Assembly (NCBI RefSeq): GCF_000011485.1
Contig: NC_005071.1
Location: forward strand, 2,173,347 to 2,237,346
Length of the DNA stretch: 64,000 nucleotides
Source of the DNA: Prochlorococcus marinus str. MIT 9313
GTDB lineage: Bacteria > Cyanobacteriota > Cyanobacteriia > PCC-6307 > Cyanobiaceae
Direction: 5' to 3'
Shown: positions 46,478-56,961 of the stretch, in pieces
Layout of the letters: each line of letters starts with the position of its first letter
Position numbering within the stretch: the stretch's first letter is position 1
Made by a program: the position numbers and the translations under genes
Notes under the pieces: model-generated
Told to the model about the DNA's origin: nothing
Databases searched by the model: none
What the model saw: the letters and a program-made list of their open reading frames with translations, nothing else

Positions 46478-47683
46478 TTAGGCGTCGTCGAGAGCGGCGA
46501 CACCTGGCAACACCTTGCCTTCCAGCAGCTCAAGGCTGGCGCCACCACCGGTGGAGATGTGGGACATCTTCTCGGCGAGGCCGGCCTTCTCAACAGCAGC
46601 TACGGAGTCACCACCACCAATAATTGTGCAGCAACCCTTGCCACTGAGGTCCGCCAAGGTTGTGGCGATGGCGTTGGTGCCGGCGGCAAACTTATCGAAC
46701 TCGAACACGCCCATGGGGCCGTTCCAGATCACGGTTTGGCAGTCAGCCAGTGCGTCTTGGAAGAGATTGATTGAGTCGGGGCCAATGTCCAGTCCCATCC
46801 AACCATCGGGAATGGCGTCGATGGATACGGTCTGGCTATTGGCGGCGGGGGCGAAGTCATCGGCTAGCACAACGTCAGTGGGCAGAAGCAGTTGAACCCC
46901 CTTGGCCTTCGCCTTGGCCTCTAGCTCCTTGGCCAGCTCTAACTTGTCTTCTTCCACCAGGCTCTTGCCGACTGAAAGGCCACGCGCTTTGTAGAACGTG
47001 AAGATCATGCCGCCGCCGATCAGCACCTTGTCGCACTTGTCGATCAAGGCTTCCAACACGCCGATCTTGCTGCTGACCTTGGACCCACCCACGATCGCTG
47101 CAAGGGGTCGCTTCGGGTCGTCGATGGCACCTTGCAGGTATTGCAGTTCCTTCTCCATCAGGTGGCCTGCCACACTGGGGTTGAGGAATTTGGTGACCCC
47201 TTCTGTAGAGGCGTGGGCGCGGTGTGCAGCACCGAAGGCGTCATTGACATAAGCGTCAGCAAGTGCTGCGAGCTTTTGGGCGAAGTTGGCGTCGTTTTTT
47301 TCTTCTTCTGAGAAAAAGCGCACATTCTCGAGCAGTACGACATCTCCATCGGCCATGGCATTAACCTTTGCTTCGGCGTCGCTACCAACGCAGCTTTCGG
47401 TTTTTGTCACGTTTTTACCCAGCAGTTCGCTGAGGCGTTTTGCTACTGGTGTGAGCCGCATTCCTTCGTTGATTTGACCCTTTGGTCGGCCAAAGTGGGC
47501 TGAGAGGATCACCCGAGCACCTTTGTCGATCAGGTCATTGATGGTGGGCAGGGCGGCGCGGATGCGGGTGTCATCGGTAATGGCGCCGTTCTCGTTGAGA
47601 GGCACGTTGAAATCAACCCGAACCAGCACACGCTTACTGCGTAGGTCCGCTGCGCTGAGATTGGACAGTGAACGCTTCGCCAT
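46478..47683 (-). CDS. pgk: Phosphoglycerate kinase
   Basis: 401 residues from ATG 47683. [39 protein letters not shown] and the nucleotide-binding [11 protein letters not shown] with [13 protein letters not shown] are all present. Transfers phosphate between 1,3-bisphosphoglycerate and ADP, or the reverse in the Calvin cycle. A frame extending to 47800 is upstream leader. Confidence 0.98.
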
Positions 47684-47817
47684 GGGGGTTGTGCCGTACG
47701 GTAAGAAAAACCCGCTGACATTAACCCGTGTTTTGTTTGGCTGGTTGGCTTGATGGGCCGGCGCACTGATCTGGTTGGCGCTAAGACAAGATTGAAGCAA
47801 GCATTTAGTTCAAACAC

Positions 47818-48201
47818 ATGTTTGAAACCGTTCTCTTCCCGATTGATCAGAGCCGGGAAGCGATGGAAACAGCCAGCAAGGCTTTAGAACTGGCTAGAAG
47901 CCATAACAGCCGTTTGATCATCCTGTCTGTGGTCCAGGCTGAGCGGCCTGAAATGCATGATCCTGAGGCTGTAGCAGTTCTGTTGAAACGGGCTCGAGAG
48001 CAAGTCAAGCAGGCTGGGATTGCTTGTGAAGTGTTGGAGAGAGAAGGTAAGCCTGCGTTCGTGATCTGCGATGTGGCTGATGAATTAAATGTGGATGTGA
48101 TCGTGATGGGCACACGCGGTGTCAATTTGGATGGCGATAGCGAGAGCACAGCAGCCCGGGTGATCCAGTTGGCCCCTTGTCCGGTGCTGGTAGTGCCGTG
48201 A
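47818..48201 (+). CDS. Universal stress protein (UspA family)
   Basis: 127 residues, single Usp domain. MFETVLFPIDQSREAMETAS at the start; the ATP-binding motif GTRGVNLDGDSESTAARVIQ is close to the Gx2Gx9G(S/T) pattern but carries an altered spacer, then CPVLVVP. Its TGA overlaps the GTG of the following GTPase gene. Confidence 0.9.
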   Translation: MFETVLFPIDQSREAMETASKALELARSHNSRLIILSVVQAERPEMHDPEAVAVLLKRAREQVKQAGIACEVLEREGKPAFVICDVADELNVDVIVMGTRGVNLDGDSESTAARVIQLAPCPVLVVP

Positions 48202-49067
48202 GCACTCCAACAATTCAGTGGTATCCAGGCCACATCGCTAAAGCGGAACAACAACTCAGCAAGAATCTCGACAAAATTGACCTTGTCATTGAGGTGCGGG
48301 ATGCTCGCATCCCGATAGCCACTGCTCATCCGCAGCTGCAGCGATGGATTAAGGGCAAGCAGCATTTACTAGTGATCAACCGCCGCGACATGATTTCCTC
48401 TGCGGCTCGACAATCTTGGGATCGTTGGTTCCGTGACCAAGCCCAAACCCCATGGTGGTGTGATGCCAAGGCTGGCACAGGTGTTAAGCAGGTTCAACAA
48501 GCAGCCATACGAGCTGGGGATCAGCTCAATCAACGCCGCCGCTCCCGTGGTATGCGACCACGCCCTGTAAGGGCCCTCACTTTGGGGTTCCCCAATGTGG
48601 GCAAGTCCGCCCTGATCAATCGTTTGGTCCGTCAGAAAGTTGTGGAGAGTGCTCGTCGCGCTGGCGTGACCCGCACCCTGCGCTGGGTGCGCTTGGGTCA
48701 AGACCTTGACTTACTTGATGCCCCCGGCGTTTTGCCACCCCGCCTCGATGACCAACAGGCGGCTTTGCATCTCGCCCTTTGCGATGACATCGGCCAAGCC
48801 GCCTATGACGTTGAGTTGGTGGCCCTCGCGTTGCTGGAGACACTGACTGTGTTGGAGAAGCAGGCGGCGGCTGGGGTGGTTGCAGGAATCCTTAAGCAGC
48901 GTTACGGCATCAACTTGGCCGGTGATCAAGCTGATGCCCATGCTTGGTTGATGACTGTTGCCGAACGCCACACCTCGGGTGATACAGAGCGAATGGCCCA
49001 AAGGCTTTTAGATGACTTTCGCCGAGCACTGTTGGGGCCGATCGCACTGGAGTTGCCGTTGCCATGA
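48198..49067 (+). CDS. rbgA: Ribosome biogenesis GTPase RbgA/YlqF
   Basis: 289 residues from GTG 48198. Circularly permuted GTPase: WYPGHIAKAEQQL at the N-terminus, the G4-like element INRRDM first, then G1 GFPNVGKSALINRL (near 131) and G3 DAPGVLPP. The family acts in late 50S assembly. G4 reads NRRD instead of NKxD, a mild departure. Overlaps the preceding usp gene (GTGA) and the following rluD (ATGA). Confidence 0.92.
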   Translation: MSTPTIQWYPGHIAKAEQQLSKNLDKIDLVIEVRDARIPIATAHPQLQRWIKGKQHLLVINRRDMISSAARQSWDRWFRDQAQTPWWCDAKAGTGVKQVQQAAIRAGDQLNQRRRSRGMRPRPVRALTLGFPNVGKSALINRLVRQKVVESARRAGVTRTLRWVRLGQDLDLLDAPGVLPPRLDDQQAALHLALCDDIGQAAYDVELVALALLETLTVLEKQAAAGVVAGILKQRYGINLAGDQADAHAWLMTVAERHTSGDTERMAQRLLDDFRRALLGPIALELPLP

Positions 49068-50038
49068 CATTGGACGAACGGACATTGGCGTTCGGGAAAG
49101 GTGAGGGTGAATTGCTGAAGCTGCACTACCCCAAACCCTTGCCGATGCGACTGGATCGTTGGCTTGTGAGCCAGCGATCGGAGCAGAGCCGTTCACACAT
49201 CCAAAAATTTATTGAGGCTGGTCTTGTACGGGTGAACGGCATCACCGGGCGAGCTAAGACTCCTTTGCGTCAAGGCGATGAGGTGGAATTGTGGATGCCA
49301 CCGCCGGAACCGCTGCCCTATCTGCAGCCGGAGGAGATGCCGCTGGATGTGCTGTTTGAAGATAGACATCTGATCGTGATCAACAAACCTGCGGGCCTCA
49401 CAGTGCATCCAGCTCCAGGCAATCGCAACGGCACGTTAGTGAATGGTCTTTTGCATCATTGCTCGGACCTACCTGGCATCAGTGGCAAGTTGCGACCAGG
49501 CATTGTGCATCGTCTCGATAAAGACACCACTGGCTGCATCGTGATTGCCAAGAGTCAGGAGGCATTGGTGAAACTGCAGGAACAGATTCAGAAACGCATT
49601 GCATCGCGCAACTATTTGGCTGTCGTGCATGGCGCTCCTTCTGGCGACCAAGGCACGATCGTGGCAGCGATTGGTCGCCATCCGGTGGATCGCAAAAAAT
49701 ATGCCGTGGTCACTGAAGACGGAGGCCGTCATGCTTGCACCCATTGGACGTTGGTTGAACGATTAGCTGACTATTCCTTGCTGCGTTTCAAGCTTGATAC
49801 GGGGCGCACCCATCAGATTCGTGTTCATTGCGCTCACATTGGTCATCCAATAGTTGGTGATCCCATTTACAGCCGCTGCCGCAAATTGCCGATGGATTTA
49901 CCTGGCCAGATCCTTCACGCAGTGCAGCTTGGCTTAGATCATCCACTCACCCGTGAGCGGATGATCTTTGAGGCACCTTTACCAGATCTATTTGAGAAGC
50001 TTTTGACAGTGTTGCGTCGACGAACAGGCACAACCTAA
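49064..50038 (+). CDS. rluD: 23S rRNA pseudouridine synthase RluD-like
   Basis: 324 residues. N-terminal S4 RNA-binding domain (MRLDRWLVSQRSEQSRSHIQ, LVRVNGITG), then the RluA-type catalytic domain with LIVINKPAGLTVHPAPGN and the catalytic Asp in GIVHRLDKDTTGCIVIAK, and DTGRTHQIRVH. RluD modifies helix 69 of 23S rRNA; RluC-type targets are the alternative. Confidence 0.93.
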   Translation: MTLDERTLAFGKGEGELLKLHYPKPLPMRLDRWLVSQRSEQSRSHIQKFIEAGLVRVNGITGRAKTPLRQGDEVELWMPPPEPLPYLQPEEMPLDVLFEDRHLIVINKPAGLTVHPAPGNRNGTLVNGLLHHCSDLPGISGKLRPGIVHRLDKDTTGCIVIAKSQEALVKLQEQIQKRIASRNYLAVVHGAPSGDQGTIVAAIGRHPVDRKKYAVVTEDGGRHACTHWTLVERLADYSLLRFKLDTGRTHQIRVHCAHIGHPIVGDPIYSRCRKLPMDLPGQILHAVQLGLDHPLTRERMIFEAPLPDLFEKLLTVLRRRTGTT

Positions 50039-50448
50039 GTCTTGAATGGTGCGAGATGATTGCAAAGGATTTCATCTGGAATGATTGCATCTACTCCAGA
50101 CTCAAAAGATTTTAGTTTTATTTGATGACTTCATATCAAAGGCAACAAGCTGCTATTCACTTGATTTTTGGCTTTTTCTGCTTTCATTAGACCAATGCCA
50201 AGCACGTCTTCAAGCTGTTCTATTGTGATCACTGTAAATTGATCTGTTTACTCAGATAGTCGCTGCCTGCCTCAAGTGTTAACTCAAAAAAAATCTTTTT
50301 TCATGCTATCAATTCCTGCACTTTTGGCAATACTGTTGACGGAAACCAATTGAGAGCAAACACATGCCAGAACGCCTAAATTGTATGTTCAGTCTTTAAT
50401 TTTGGAGATAATACTCTAGCTCGAAAGGCGTTATTTAAGGACTTATCG
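50039..50448. other. Intergenic, no supported gene
   Basis: AT-rich convergent gap between rluD and the ABC ATPase gene. No T-tailed hairpin or frame of note. Confidence 0.5.
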
Positions 50449-52080
50449 TTATTTTGGCATGCCTTTAATGCATTGTTTTGGCAGTCTCGGGCAGGCTTCT
50501 ACGAGTATGCGGGTAATCGCTGCTTGGGGTTTCTGCAGGAGCTGATCGCCGGGTCCTTCCTCAACAATTTGCCCATGGTCGAGCACGATCACTCTGTGGC
50601 AGAAACCACTGGCAACGGAGAGGTCGTGGGTAATGAACAGCATCGCGAGCCCCAATTCTTTCTGAAGCTGACGCAATAGAGCCAACACCTCAGATTGAAT
50701 TTCCGCGTCCAACATGCTGACGCTCTCATCGCAAATCAGCACCTTCGGTTTTAAGGCCAGGGCTCGGGCAATGGCGACGCGTTGTTGCTGGCCGCCAGAG
50801 AGCTGGCGAGGCAGTCGGTTTTGATAGTCCTCTGCTGGGCTGAGGCCCACCTGCTCAAGTAACTTTCGCCCGTTTTGCCTTGCTTCAGCTCGGCTTGCCA
50901 TTCCATGGATGAGCAGTGGGTCGGCGATGGCTTCTGCGATCGTCATTTTTGGATTGAGGCAGGCGAGGGGGTCTTGAAAAACCATCTGCAAGGCCTGACG
51001 AGCTTGCCTTAATGGCTGTCCTTGCAGGCTGAGCAGGTTGTGGCCTTGGAGATGCACCTGCCCACCCCGGATCGGCGTAAGACCCATGAGAGCCCGACAG
51101 AGGGTGCTTTTGCCGCAGCCAGATGCTCCAACCACACCAAGGCTCTCGCCAGCACGGATGTGGAAGCTCACTCCATCAACAGCTTTGAGCCAGGTCGGTG
51201 CCCAGGGCCAGCCTCCCAGAGCATGCCAACAGCGCAAAGCATTGACTTCTAGAACAACCGCAGCGGTATGCGAGCAAGTTGGAGTGCTTCCGCCTTCACG
51301 CGCCTTGGCGGCACCCACCAGCCGAGTGCCGATGGCTGAGCGGGGATGAGAAAGCAGCTCTTCGCTCCGGCCCTCTTCCACCATGCGCCCCCCATCGAGA
51401 ATGGCCATGCGCTCGCACCAGTGAGCTGCCATCGCCAAGTCATGGCTGATCAGCATCAGAGCACTGCCGAGCTCCTCGCAGAGGTTGCTGAGTTCGGCCA
51501 TAACCTGACCAGCCACGGCGACATCAAGGCTGGTGGTGGGCTCATCGGCGATCACTAGAGGGGGATTGAGGGCGATTGCTAGAGCAATGGACAGCCGCTG
51601 ACGCATGCCACCACTGAATTCATGGGGGTAAGCGCGGAACCGGTTCGCCCCGATTCCCACTCGCTCCAGGAGTTCCTCGGCCCGCTGCTCTCGCCAGCTG
51701 GGGGTGGCTTCTGGTTGATGGGCGTTGAGAGTGTCAAGCAAATGCTTTCCCACCGTCATCAACGGATTAAGGCGGGTCATTGGATCCTGAAAAACCAGAC
51801 CTACCGCTTCACCACGCAGTTGCCGCAATCGCTTCTGTTGCAATGGTCTTGGATCTTGACCGGTCAGTAGCACCCCCCCCTGGCAAATGCTGCCAGGCGG
51901 AAGTAGATGCAGTACGGCTTTGGCCACGGTGCTCTTGCCGCAGCCTGAAGGGCCCACCAGGGCGAGTCTCTCTCCTGACTTGATGCTTAGGTTCAGTCCA
52001 TCCAGTGTCCAATCAGCGCTGCGGGGATAGCGCATGCGCAGTTGGCTGAGCTCGAGTACCTGCTCTGAAGAGCTGGGCAT
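50449..52080 (-). CDS. Fused two-domain ABC ATPase, dipeptide/oligopeptide/nickel type
   Basis: 543 residues from ATG 52080. Two complete DppD/DppF-like nucleotide-binding domains in one chain: domain 1 with Walker [14 protein letters not shown] loop [14 protein letters not shown], signature [14 protein letters not shown], Walker B VIADEPTT; domain 2 with [52 protein letters not shown]. The NPLMTVG/NPKMTIA segments mark the peptide/nickel family. The permease and binding protein genes are not nearby. Start is 55 bases from the divergent rel gene. Confidence 0.92.
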   Translation of the reverse strand: MPSSSEQVLELSQLRMRYPRSADWTLDGLNLSIKSGERLALVGPSGCGKSTVAKAVLHLLPPGSICQGGVLLTGQDPRPLQQKRLRQLRGEAVGLVFQDPMTRLNPLMTVGKHLLDTLNAHQPEATPSWREQRAEELLERVGIGANRFRAYPHEFSGGMRQRLSIALAIALNPPLVIADEPTTSLDVAVAGQVMAELSNLCEELGSALMLISHDLAMAAHWCERMAILDGGRMVEEGRSEELLSHPRSAIGTRLVGAAKAREGGSTPTCSHTAAVVLEVNALRCWHALGGWPWAPTWLKAVDGVSFHIRAGESLGVVGASGCGKSTLCRALMGLTPIRGGQVHLQGHNLLSLQGQPLRQARQALQMVFQDPLACLNPKMTIAEAIADPLLIHGMASRAEARQNGRKLLEQVGLSPAEDYQNRLPRQLSGGQQQRVAIARALALKPKVLICDESVSMLDAEIQSEVLALLRQLQKELGLAMLFITHDLSVASGFCHRVIVLDHGQIVEEGPGDQLLQKPQAAITRILVEACPRLPKQCIKGMPK

Positions 52081-52135
52081 CGTTAGTAGCACGGAGTCTT
52101 GAGACTGAATACCATGGATTGATCCGCTGGGTCGG

Positions 52136-54466
52136 ATGCCCAACGTCACCACTGCCCCAAAGTCAACACAGGCCAATGCTGGCTGTGGTTCAGAGGTGTG
52201 TGGTTTACCCGAGATCAGGACACATCCGTTCAGCAGTGTTGATGACTACGGCATTGCCTTGCCGGAATGGTTGAAAGACTGTATTAAGCACATTCCTCCT
52301 GGGCTTGGGCAGAGTTGCCCAATCGATTCAGAAGCCCTGCTTGCAGCAGCTTTTGATTTGGCCTTTCAGCTACATGAGGGGCAATTTCGAGCCAGTGGTG
52401 ACCCATATATCGTTCACCCCGTGGCAGTCGCTGATCTGTTGCGGGATATCGGCGCTAGCGCCAGCGTGATCGCTGCAGGTTTCCTTCACGATGTGGTGGA
52501 AGACACCGATTTAACCCCAGAGCAACTGGAAGATTATTTCGGCGCTGAAGTACGGGAACTGGTGGAAGGCGTCACCAAACTGGGGGGGATTAATTTCACG
52601 AACCACACTGAGGCTCAAGCTGAGAACTTGCGCAAAATGTTTCTGGCAATGGCCAGCGACATCCGCGTGGTGCTGGTGAAATTGGCCGATAGGCTTCACA
52701 ACATGCGCACGCTTGGCTCATTGCAGGCTGATAAGCAGCAGCGCATTGCTCGTGAAACCCGCGAGATATATGCACCTCTAGCCAATCGCCTCGGCATTGG
52801 TCGCTTCAAATGGGAACTCGAGGATTTGGCCTTCAAGCTTCTTGAACCTGAGGCTTTCCGAGAGATTCAGCAAGAGGTGGCTACCAAGCGCAGTGAACGG
52901 GAGAACCGTCTGGCGAACACGGTTGAACTGTTAACCGAACGACTGGCCTCTGCGGGGCTTGATACTTGTGAAGTGAGTGGGCGACCAAAGCATCTCTATG
53001 GCATCTGGAGCAAGATGCAGCGCCAACAAAAAGCCTTCCATGAGATCTTCGATGTAGCGGCTTTGCGGATTATCGCTCCCAGTGTGGAGACGTGTTACCG
53101 CGCCTTGGCTGTCGTGCATGACACCTTCCGGCCTATTCCCGGACGTTTCAAGGATTACATCGGTTTACCAAAGCCCAATGGCTATCAATCGCTACATACG
53201 GCGGTGATCGGCAAGCATCGGCCCATTGAGGTGCAGATTCGTACTCCAGGGATGCATCGTGTGTCTGAATTCGGCATTGCAGCTCATTGGGAGTACAAAG
53301 AAGGTGGATCCCCAGCGGCCGCTAATAAGGAGCGGTTTAATTGGCTTCGTCAGCTGGTGGAGTGGCAACAAGAAGGAGGCAATGATGACCACAACGACTA
53401 CCTGGCTTCGATCAAAGAAGACTTGTTTGATGAGGAGGTGTTTGTATTTACTCCTAAAGGCGATGTAGTGGGCTTGCGCAAAGACTCAACAGTTGTTGAT
53501 TTCGCCTATCGGATTCATTCAGAGGTTGGCAACCATTGCCATGGTGCGCGCATTAATGATCGTCTTTGTCCATTGTCTACCTCATTACAGAACGGTGATT
53601 TCGTGCAAGTTCTCACCAGCAAAACAGCGCATCCAAGCCTCGACTGGCTGAACTTTGTGGCTACTCCCACAGCCCGTAATCGCATCCGTCAGTGGTATAA
53701 GCGCAGCCACCGTAATGAAACGATCCAACGGGGGAAAGACCTGTTGGAGCGTGAACTTGGTCGCAATGGTTTTGATGCGCTACTCAATAGTGAAGCGATG
53801 ACACGCGTAGCAGAGCGCTGCAACTTGACGGTTACAGAGGATTTGCTGGCGGCGCTTGGTTTTGGAGCCTTGACATTGCAGCAAGTGCTGAATCGTTTGC
53901 GAGAAGAAATCCGTCTTCAGACTATCGAGCCTGAGCAACCACTTAGCAATGTCAATGTTGCCAAACGGCTTGTGGCTCAAGTGGAGTCGAGCCCAGCCAG
54001 GCTGCCTACTTCTGATGGCGTACCGATCCTTGGCGTGGAGGGCCTTGATTACCGCCTGGGCGGCTGTTGTAGTCCGCTGCCAGGAGAAGCGATCCTTGGC
54101 ACGGTTGCTCTTGGTAATCACGGCATCACAATTCACCGGCAGGATTGCGTCAATATTGGCTCGGTCCCCAGTGAAAGACGATTGCCGGTGCGCTGGAATC
54201 AAGGTGCCTTCATCGAAAACGAGCGATTCCCGGTGCAGTTGCGCATTGAAGTGATTGACCGGGTGGGAATCCTGAAAGACATCCTGATGCGTCTTTCCGA
54301 TAACCACATCAATGTGAGCGATGCCAGGGTGAAAACGTCCTATGGCAAACCCGCCTGCATTGATTTGCGGGTTGAGCTCAACAGTGCTGCTCAGCTGGTC
54401 TCAATGATGGATCAGATTCGCTCGATGGCCGATGTTCTCGATATCGCCCGCACTGGCTTGAGCTAG
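52136..54466 (+). CDS. spoT: Bifunctional (p)ppGpp synthetase/hydrolase Rel/SpoT
   Basis: 776 residues. HD hydrolase domain (about 75-200) with FLHDVVEDTDLTPEQL and DRLHNMRTL; synthetase domain (about 235-385) with RPKHLYGIWSKM, FDVAALRII, FKDYIGLPKPNGYQSLHTAV; TGS domain (about 430-495, VFVFTPKGDVVGLRKDSTVV); helical and zinc-finger-like region (GCCSPLPGEAILG); C-terminal ACT domain (about 700-776). Both catalytic halves look intact. Sole stringent-response enzyme of most cyanobacteria. An earlier ATG could shorten the N-terminus, which is poorly conserved for 40 residues. Confidence 0.96.
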   Translation: MPNVTTAPKSTQANAGCGSEVCGLPEIRTHPFSSVDDYGIALPEWLKDCIKHIPPGLGQSCPIDSEALLAAAFDLAFQLHEGQFRASGDPYIVHPVAVADLLRDIGASASVIAAGFLHDVVEDTDLTPEQLEDYFGAEVRELVEGVTKLGGINFTNHTEAQAENLRKMFLAMASDIRVVLVKLADRLHNMRTLGSLQADKQQRIARETREIYAPLANRLGIGRFKWELEDLAFKLLEPEAFREIQQEVATKRSERENRLANTVELLTERLASAGLDTCEVSGRPKHLYGIWSKMQRQQKAFHEIFDVAALRIIAPSVETCYRALAVVHDTFRPIPGRFKDYIGLPKPNGYQSLHTAVIGKHRPIEVQIRTPGMHRVSEFGIAAHWEYKEGGSPAAANKERFNWLRQLVEWQQEGGNDDHNDYLASIKEDLFDEEVFVFTPKGDVVGLRKDSTVVDFAYRIHSEVGNHCHGARINDRLCPLSTSLQNGDFVQVLTSKTAHPSLDWLNFVATPTARNRIRQWYKRSHRNETIQRGKDLLERELGRNGFDALLNSEAMTRVAERCNLTVTEDLLAALGFGALTLQQVLNRLREEIRLQTIEPEQPLSNVNVAKRLVAQVESSPARLPTSDGVPILGVEGLDYRLGGCCSPLPGEAILGTVALGNHGITIHRQDCVNIGSVPSERRLPVRWNQGAFIENERFPVQLRIEVIDRVGILKDILMRLSDNHINVSDARVKTSYGKPACIDLRVELNSAAQLVSMMDQIRSMADVLDIARTGLS

Positions 54467-55479
54467 GGGAGAACGATATAAGCTGGTAAAAGCCTACTGG
54501 GATGTCTCTTAGTGGCTATGCCTTTATTGAGTGAGTTTTGTCTATACGTCTACTGCCATGAGGCATCTCTGCCATATAAGCCACTATTTCGTATCGCGCC
54601 ATTCCATTATAGGTCTAGCTGCATGCCCTTTCTACATAGCCGTTCCCCTGCGTTGCTGTTTCAGGACCTCTGGCGGCTTGACGGATCTATTCCTTGCCTC
54701 ATGGTTGATGGGTGGTCTCTACATGCTGTTTCCTAAAGCATGACTGCAGGCAATACAGCGCTCATGGAGAAGAATGGGGATTGTTATCTATACGGCGATT
54801 GCTCTGATATCTCAATGAATTCAGAACAATGGAATCGTAGGTGATGCCTTAATCAGTCAACTTAACCTTAGATCTTCTTGCAATCGCTCACGTTGATTCT
54901 GCTTGCTATAGGGTCAGGCCCTCATAGCAAATGTCAAGATTATCTTACCGAGTAGATGTACGCTTAACGAATAGATTTCTACGATCACTAAGCGACCTTA
55001 CTCTGTTCACCATTTTAGCCACTGGCTCTATTAAAGATAATCGCAGGATAACCACATTACCCAATAATTAGAGCCATCCTAATTACTGAGGGTGGGGCGG
55101 GCGTGGAATTGTAAGGTTTAGCCGATGAATCCCTGGCCCATTCTGTGGCACTAGAATCATGTCAAAGATCAATTGATTGACACAAAGCCTTCCGCGAACC
55201 CTGTCAACAAAGACTTTCTTAGTGCCCTCTATATCAGCAGAGCTCGTGAATTAGATTTTGGAATTATGCGCTACAATCTATCAGACAAAAGCCTTGAGTT
55301 AGCCTCAAGATTGCCAAGGGTGTACTGCCTTGCTCTGGCAAGTATTATGGGCGATGCAACGATGGGGTCTCCTTCAACCGCTGCTATGTGGCTAAACAGG
55401 GGAATAAAATATTGGCCATGAATGCATGAGGGCTGTCTATGAATTTGAGAACAACCTGTAACGACAGCTTTGTGTTGGA
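54467..55479. other. Intergenic, 1.0 kb without a supported gene
   Basis: Three weak frames: 54531-54743 (70 codons, ending with a membrane-like GGLTDLFLASWLMGGLYMLF), 55083-55160 (minus, 25 codons, Pro-rich) and 55173-55421 (82 codons, from TTG). None has a visible ribosome-binding site or family resemblance. The first may be a decayed membrane-protein gene. Confidence 0.4.
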
Positions 55480-56961
55480 TTGACTAACTTGCTACTCGGA
55501 TTGAACTTTGAGCCGCAGATTGAAAGTCTGGGTTCTGATTATTGGGATGTGGTTGATGCCGCGCGGTTTCCGCGCACTGAATTGCGTTTCCGTAATAATG
55601 ACTTGCTTAGACAGCTTGGGATTGACCCTGGCGCCGTAAAGGATCATCATCTGGAGCAGGCTTATGGTTGTTTTGAGGCTCGTACTCCGTTATTAGCTCT
55701 GCGATATCACGGCTATCAATTCGGTACATACAATCCATTGCTTGGAGATGGTCGTGGCTTCCTTTATGGTCAACTGCGTGATCGATTTGGACAGCTTCAG
55801 GATCTTGGCACTAAGGGATCTGGTACAACTCCCTGGAGCCGTGGAGGGGATGGTCGACTGACCCTCAAAGGGGGTGTGCGAGAGATCATCGCCAGTGAGG
55901 CGCTGCACCGTTTAGGCGTCACGACGAGCCGAACTCTTTGCTTGGTAGAAACCGGTGAGAAGCTTTGGCGCAGTGATGAGCCTTCTCCTACCCGCAGTTC
56001 AGTGATGGTGCGCATAGCGCGCACACATCTTCGCTTTGGTACTTGCGAGCGGCTGCTGCACTTGCGCAATGCTCAGGGTCTAGAGCGTTTGTTGCGTCAT
56101 GTGGTTGATGTCTATTATCCGCTGATTGCAGCTGCCCATCCTGTTCAAGATGGCAATGCTGCTGGCGCGATCGAAGCTCAGTTGCTGGCTTTCTACGCAG
56201 AGCTCGTTGAACGGGTTGCCAGGTTGGCAGCAGAGTGGATGGCGGCTGGCTTTACCCATGGTGTCCTCAATACCGACAACATGTCTCTGCTGGGAGAGAG
56301 TTTCGATTACGGTCCATTCGCCTTTTTGGATCAATGGGAGCCTGGATTTACGGCTGCTTATTTTGATCAAACAGGCCTCTATGCCTATGGCAGGCAACCT
56401 GGGATTTGCCATAACAACCTGAGACTGCTTCAAGAGCCATTGGCAATGCTGCTGCCACGGCAGCCATTGGAGCAGTCTTTAGAGACGTTCGCTCCAATTT
56501 ATCAATCTCATTATAGAGCTTGCATGCAGCGTCGTCTCGGTCTTCCGAGCAGTTTTGATCACAATGGCAATATTGAGGGTGGTGATGATGCCGTGCATAA
56601 AACTCTTGCACTCCTCGCCGCTTGGCCTGTTGGTTATGGCGCCTTCTTTGCAGGCCTTGCTACTCAAATATCGACCAAGGGGTTGCCGGAAGAGCCAGAA
56701 GCTTTGTTGCCAGTGGTTTTAGATGGTGCTGAACCTGCAAGGAAAGCCTGGCTGGATTGGAGAGATCGTTGGTGGACACAGCAACGGGAAGCTGTGTCTG
56801 CTGAGCCGGATGAGGCACAAGCCATCAATGCACGCTTGCAGCGCTGGAATCTTGTCAAAACACCAATTCGATCTGTGATTGAGGAGTTTTGGCAAGCTAT
56901 CGATCAACATGATGATTGGCAGCCCTTGCAGGCTTGGTTGAAAGCAAGCTGTGTGGATTAA
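55480..56961 (+). CDS. selO: Protein adenylyltransferase SelO (YdiU)
   Basis: 493 residues from TTG 55480. SelO pseudokinases transfer AMP from ATP onto hydroxyl residues of proteins and help redox homeostasis. Diagnostic: FEARTPLLALRYHGYQFGTY, LGTKGSGTTPWSRGGDGRLT, LKGGVREIIASEALHRLGV, VRIARTHLRFG, and GFTHGVLNTDNMSLLGESFD with YGPFAFLD (metal-binding Asn/Asp). The C-terminal Sec/Cys of some homologues appears as Cys in KASCVD. Monocistronic. Confidence 0.94.
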   Translation: MTNLLLGLNFEPQIESLGSDYWDVVDAARFPRTELRFRNNDLLRQLGIDPGAVKDHHLEQAYGCFEARTPLLALRYHGYQFGTYNPLLGDGRGFLYGQLRDRFGQLQDLGTKGSGTTPWSRGGDGRLTLKGGVREIIASEALHRLGVTTSRTLCLVETGEKLWRSDEPSPTRSSVMVRIARTHLRFGTCERLLHLRNAQGLERLLRHVVDVYYPLIAAAHPVQDGNAAGAIEAQLLAFYAELVERVARLAAEWMAAGFTHGVLNTDNMSLLGESFDYGPFAFLDQWEPGFTAAYFDQTGLYAYGRQPGICHNNLRLLQEPLAMLLPRQPLEQSLETFAPIYQSHYRACMQRRLGLPSSFDHNGNIEGGDDAVHKTLALLAAWPVGYGAFFAGLATQISTKGLPEEPEALLPVVLDGAEPARKAWLDWRDRWWTQQREAVSAEPDEAQAINARLQRWNLVKTPIRSVIEEFWQAIDQHDDWQPLQAWLKASCVD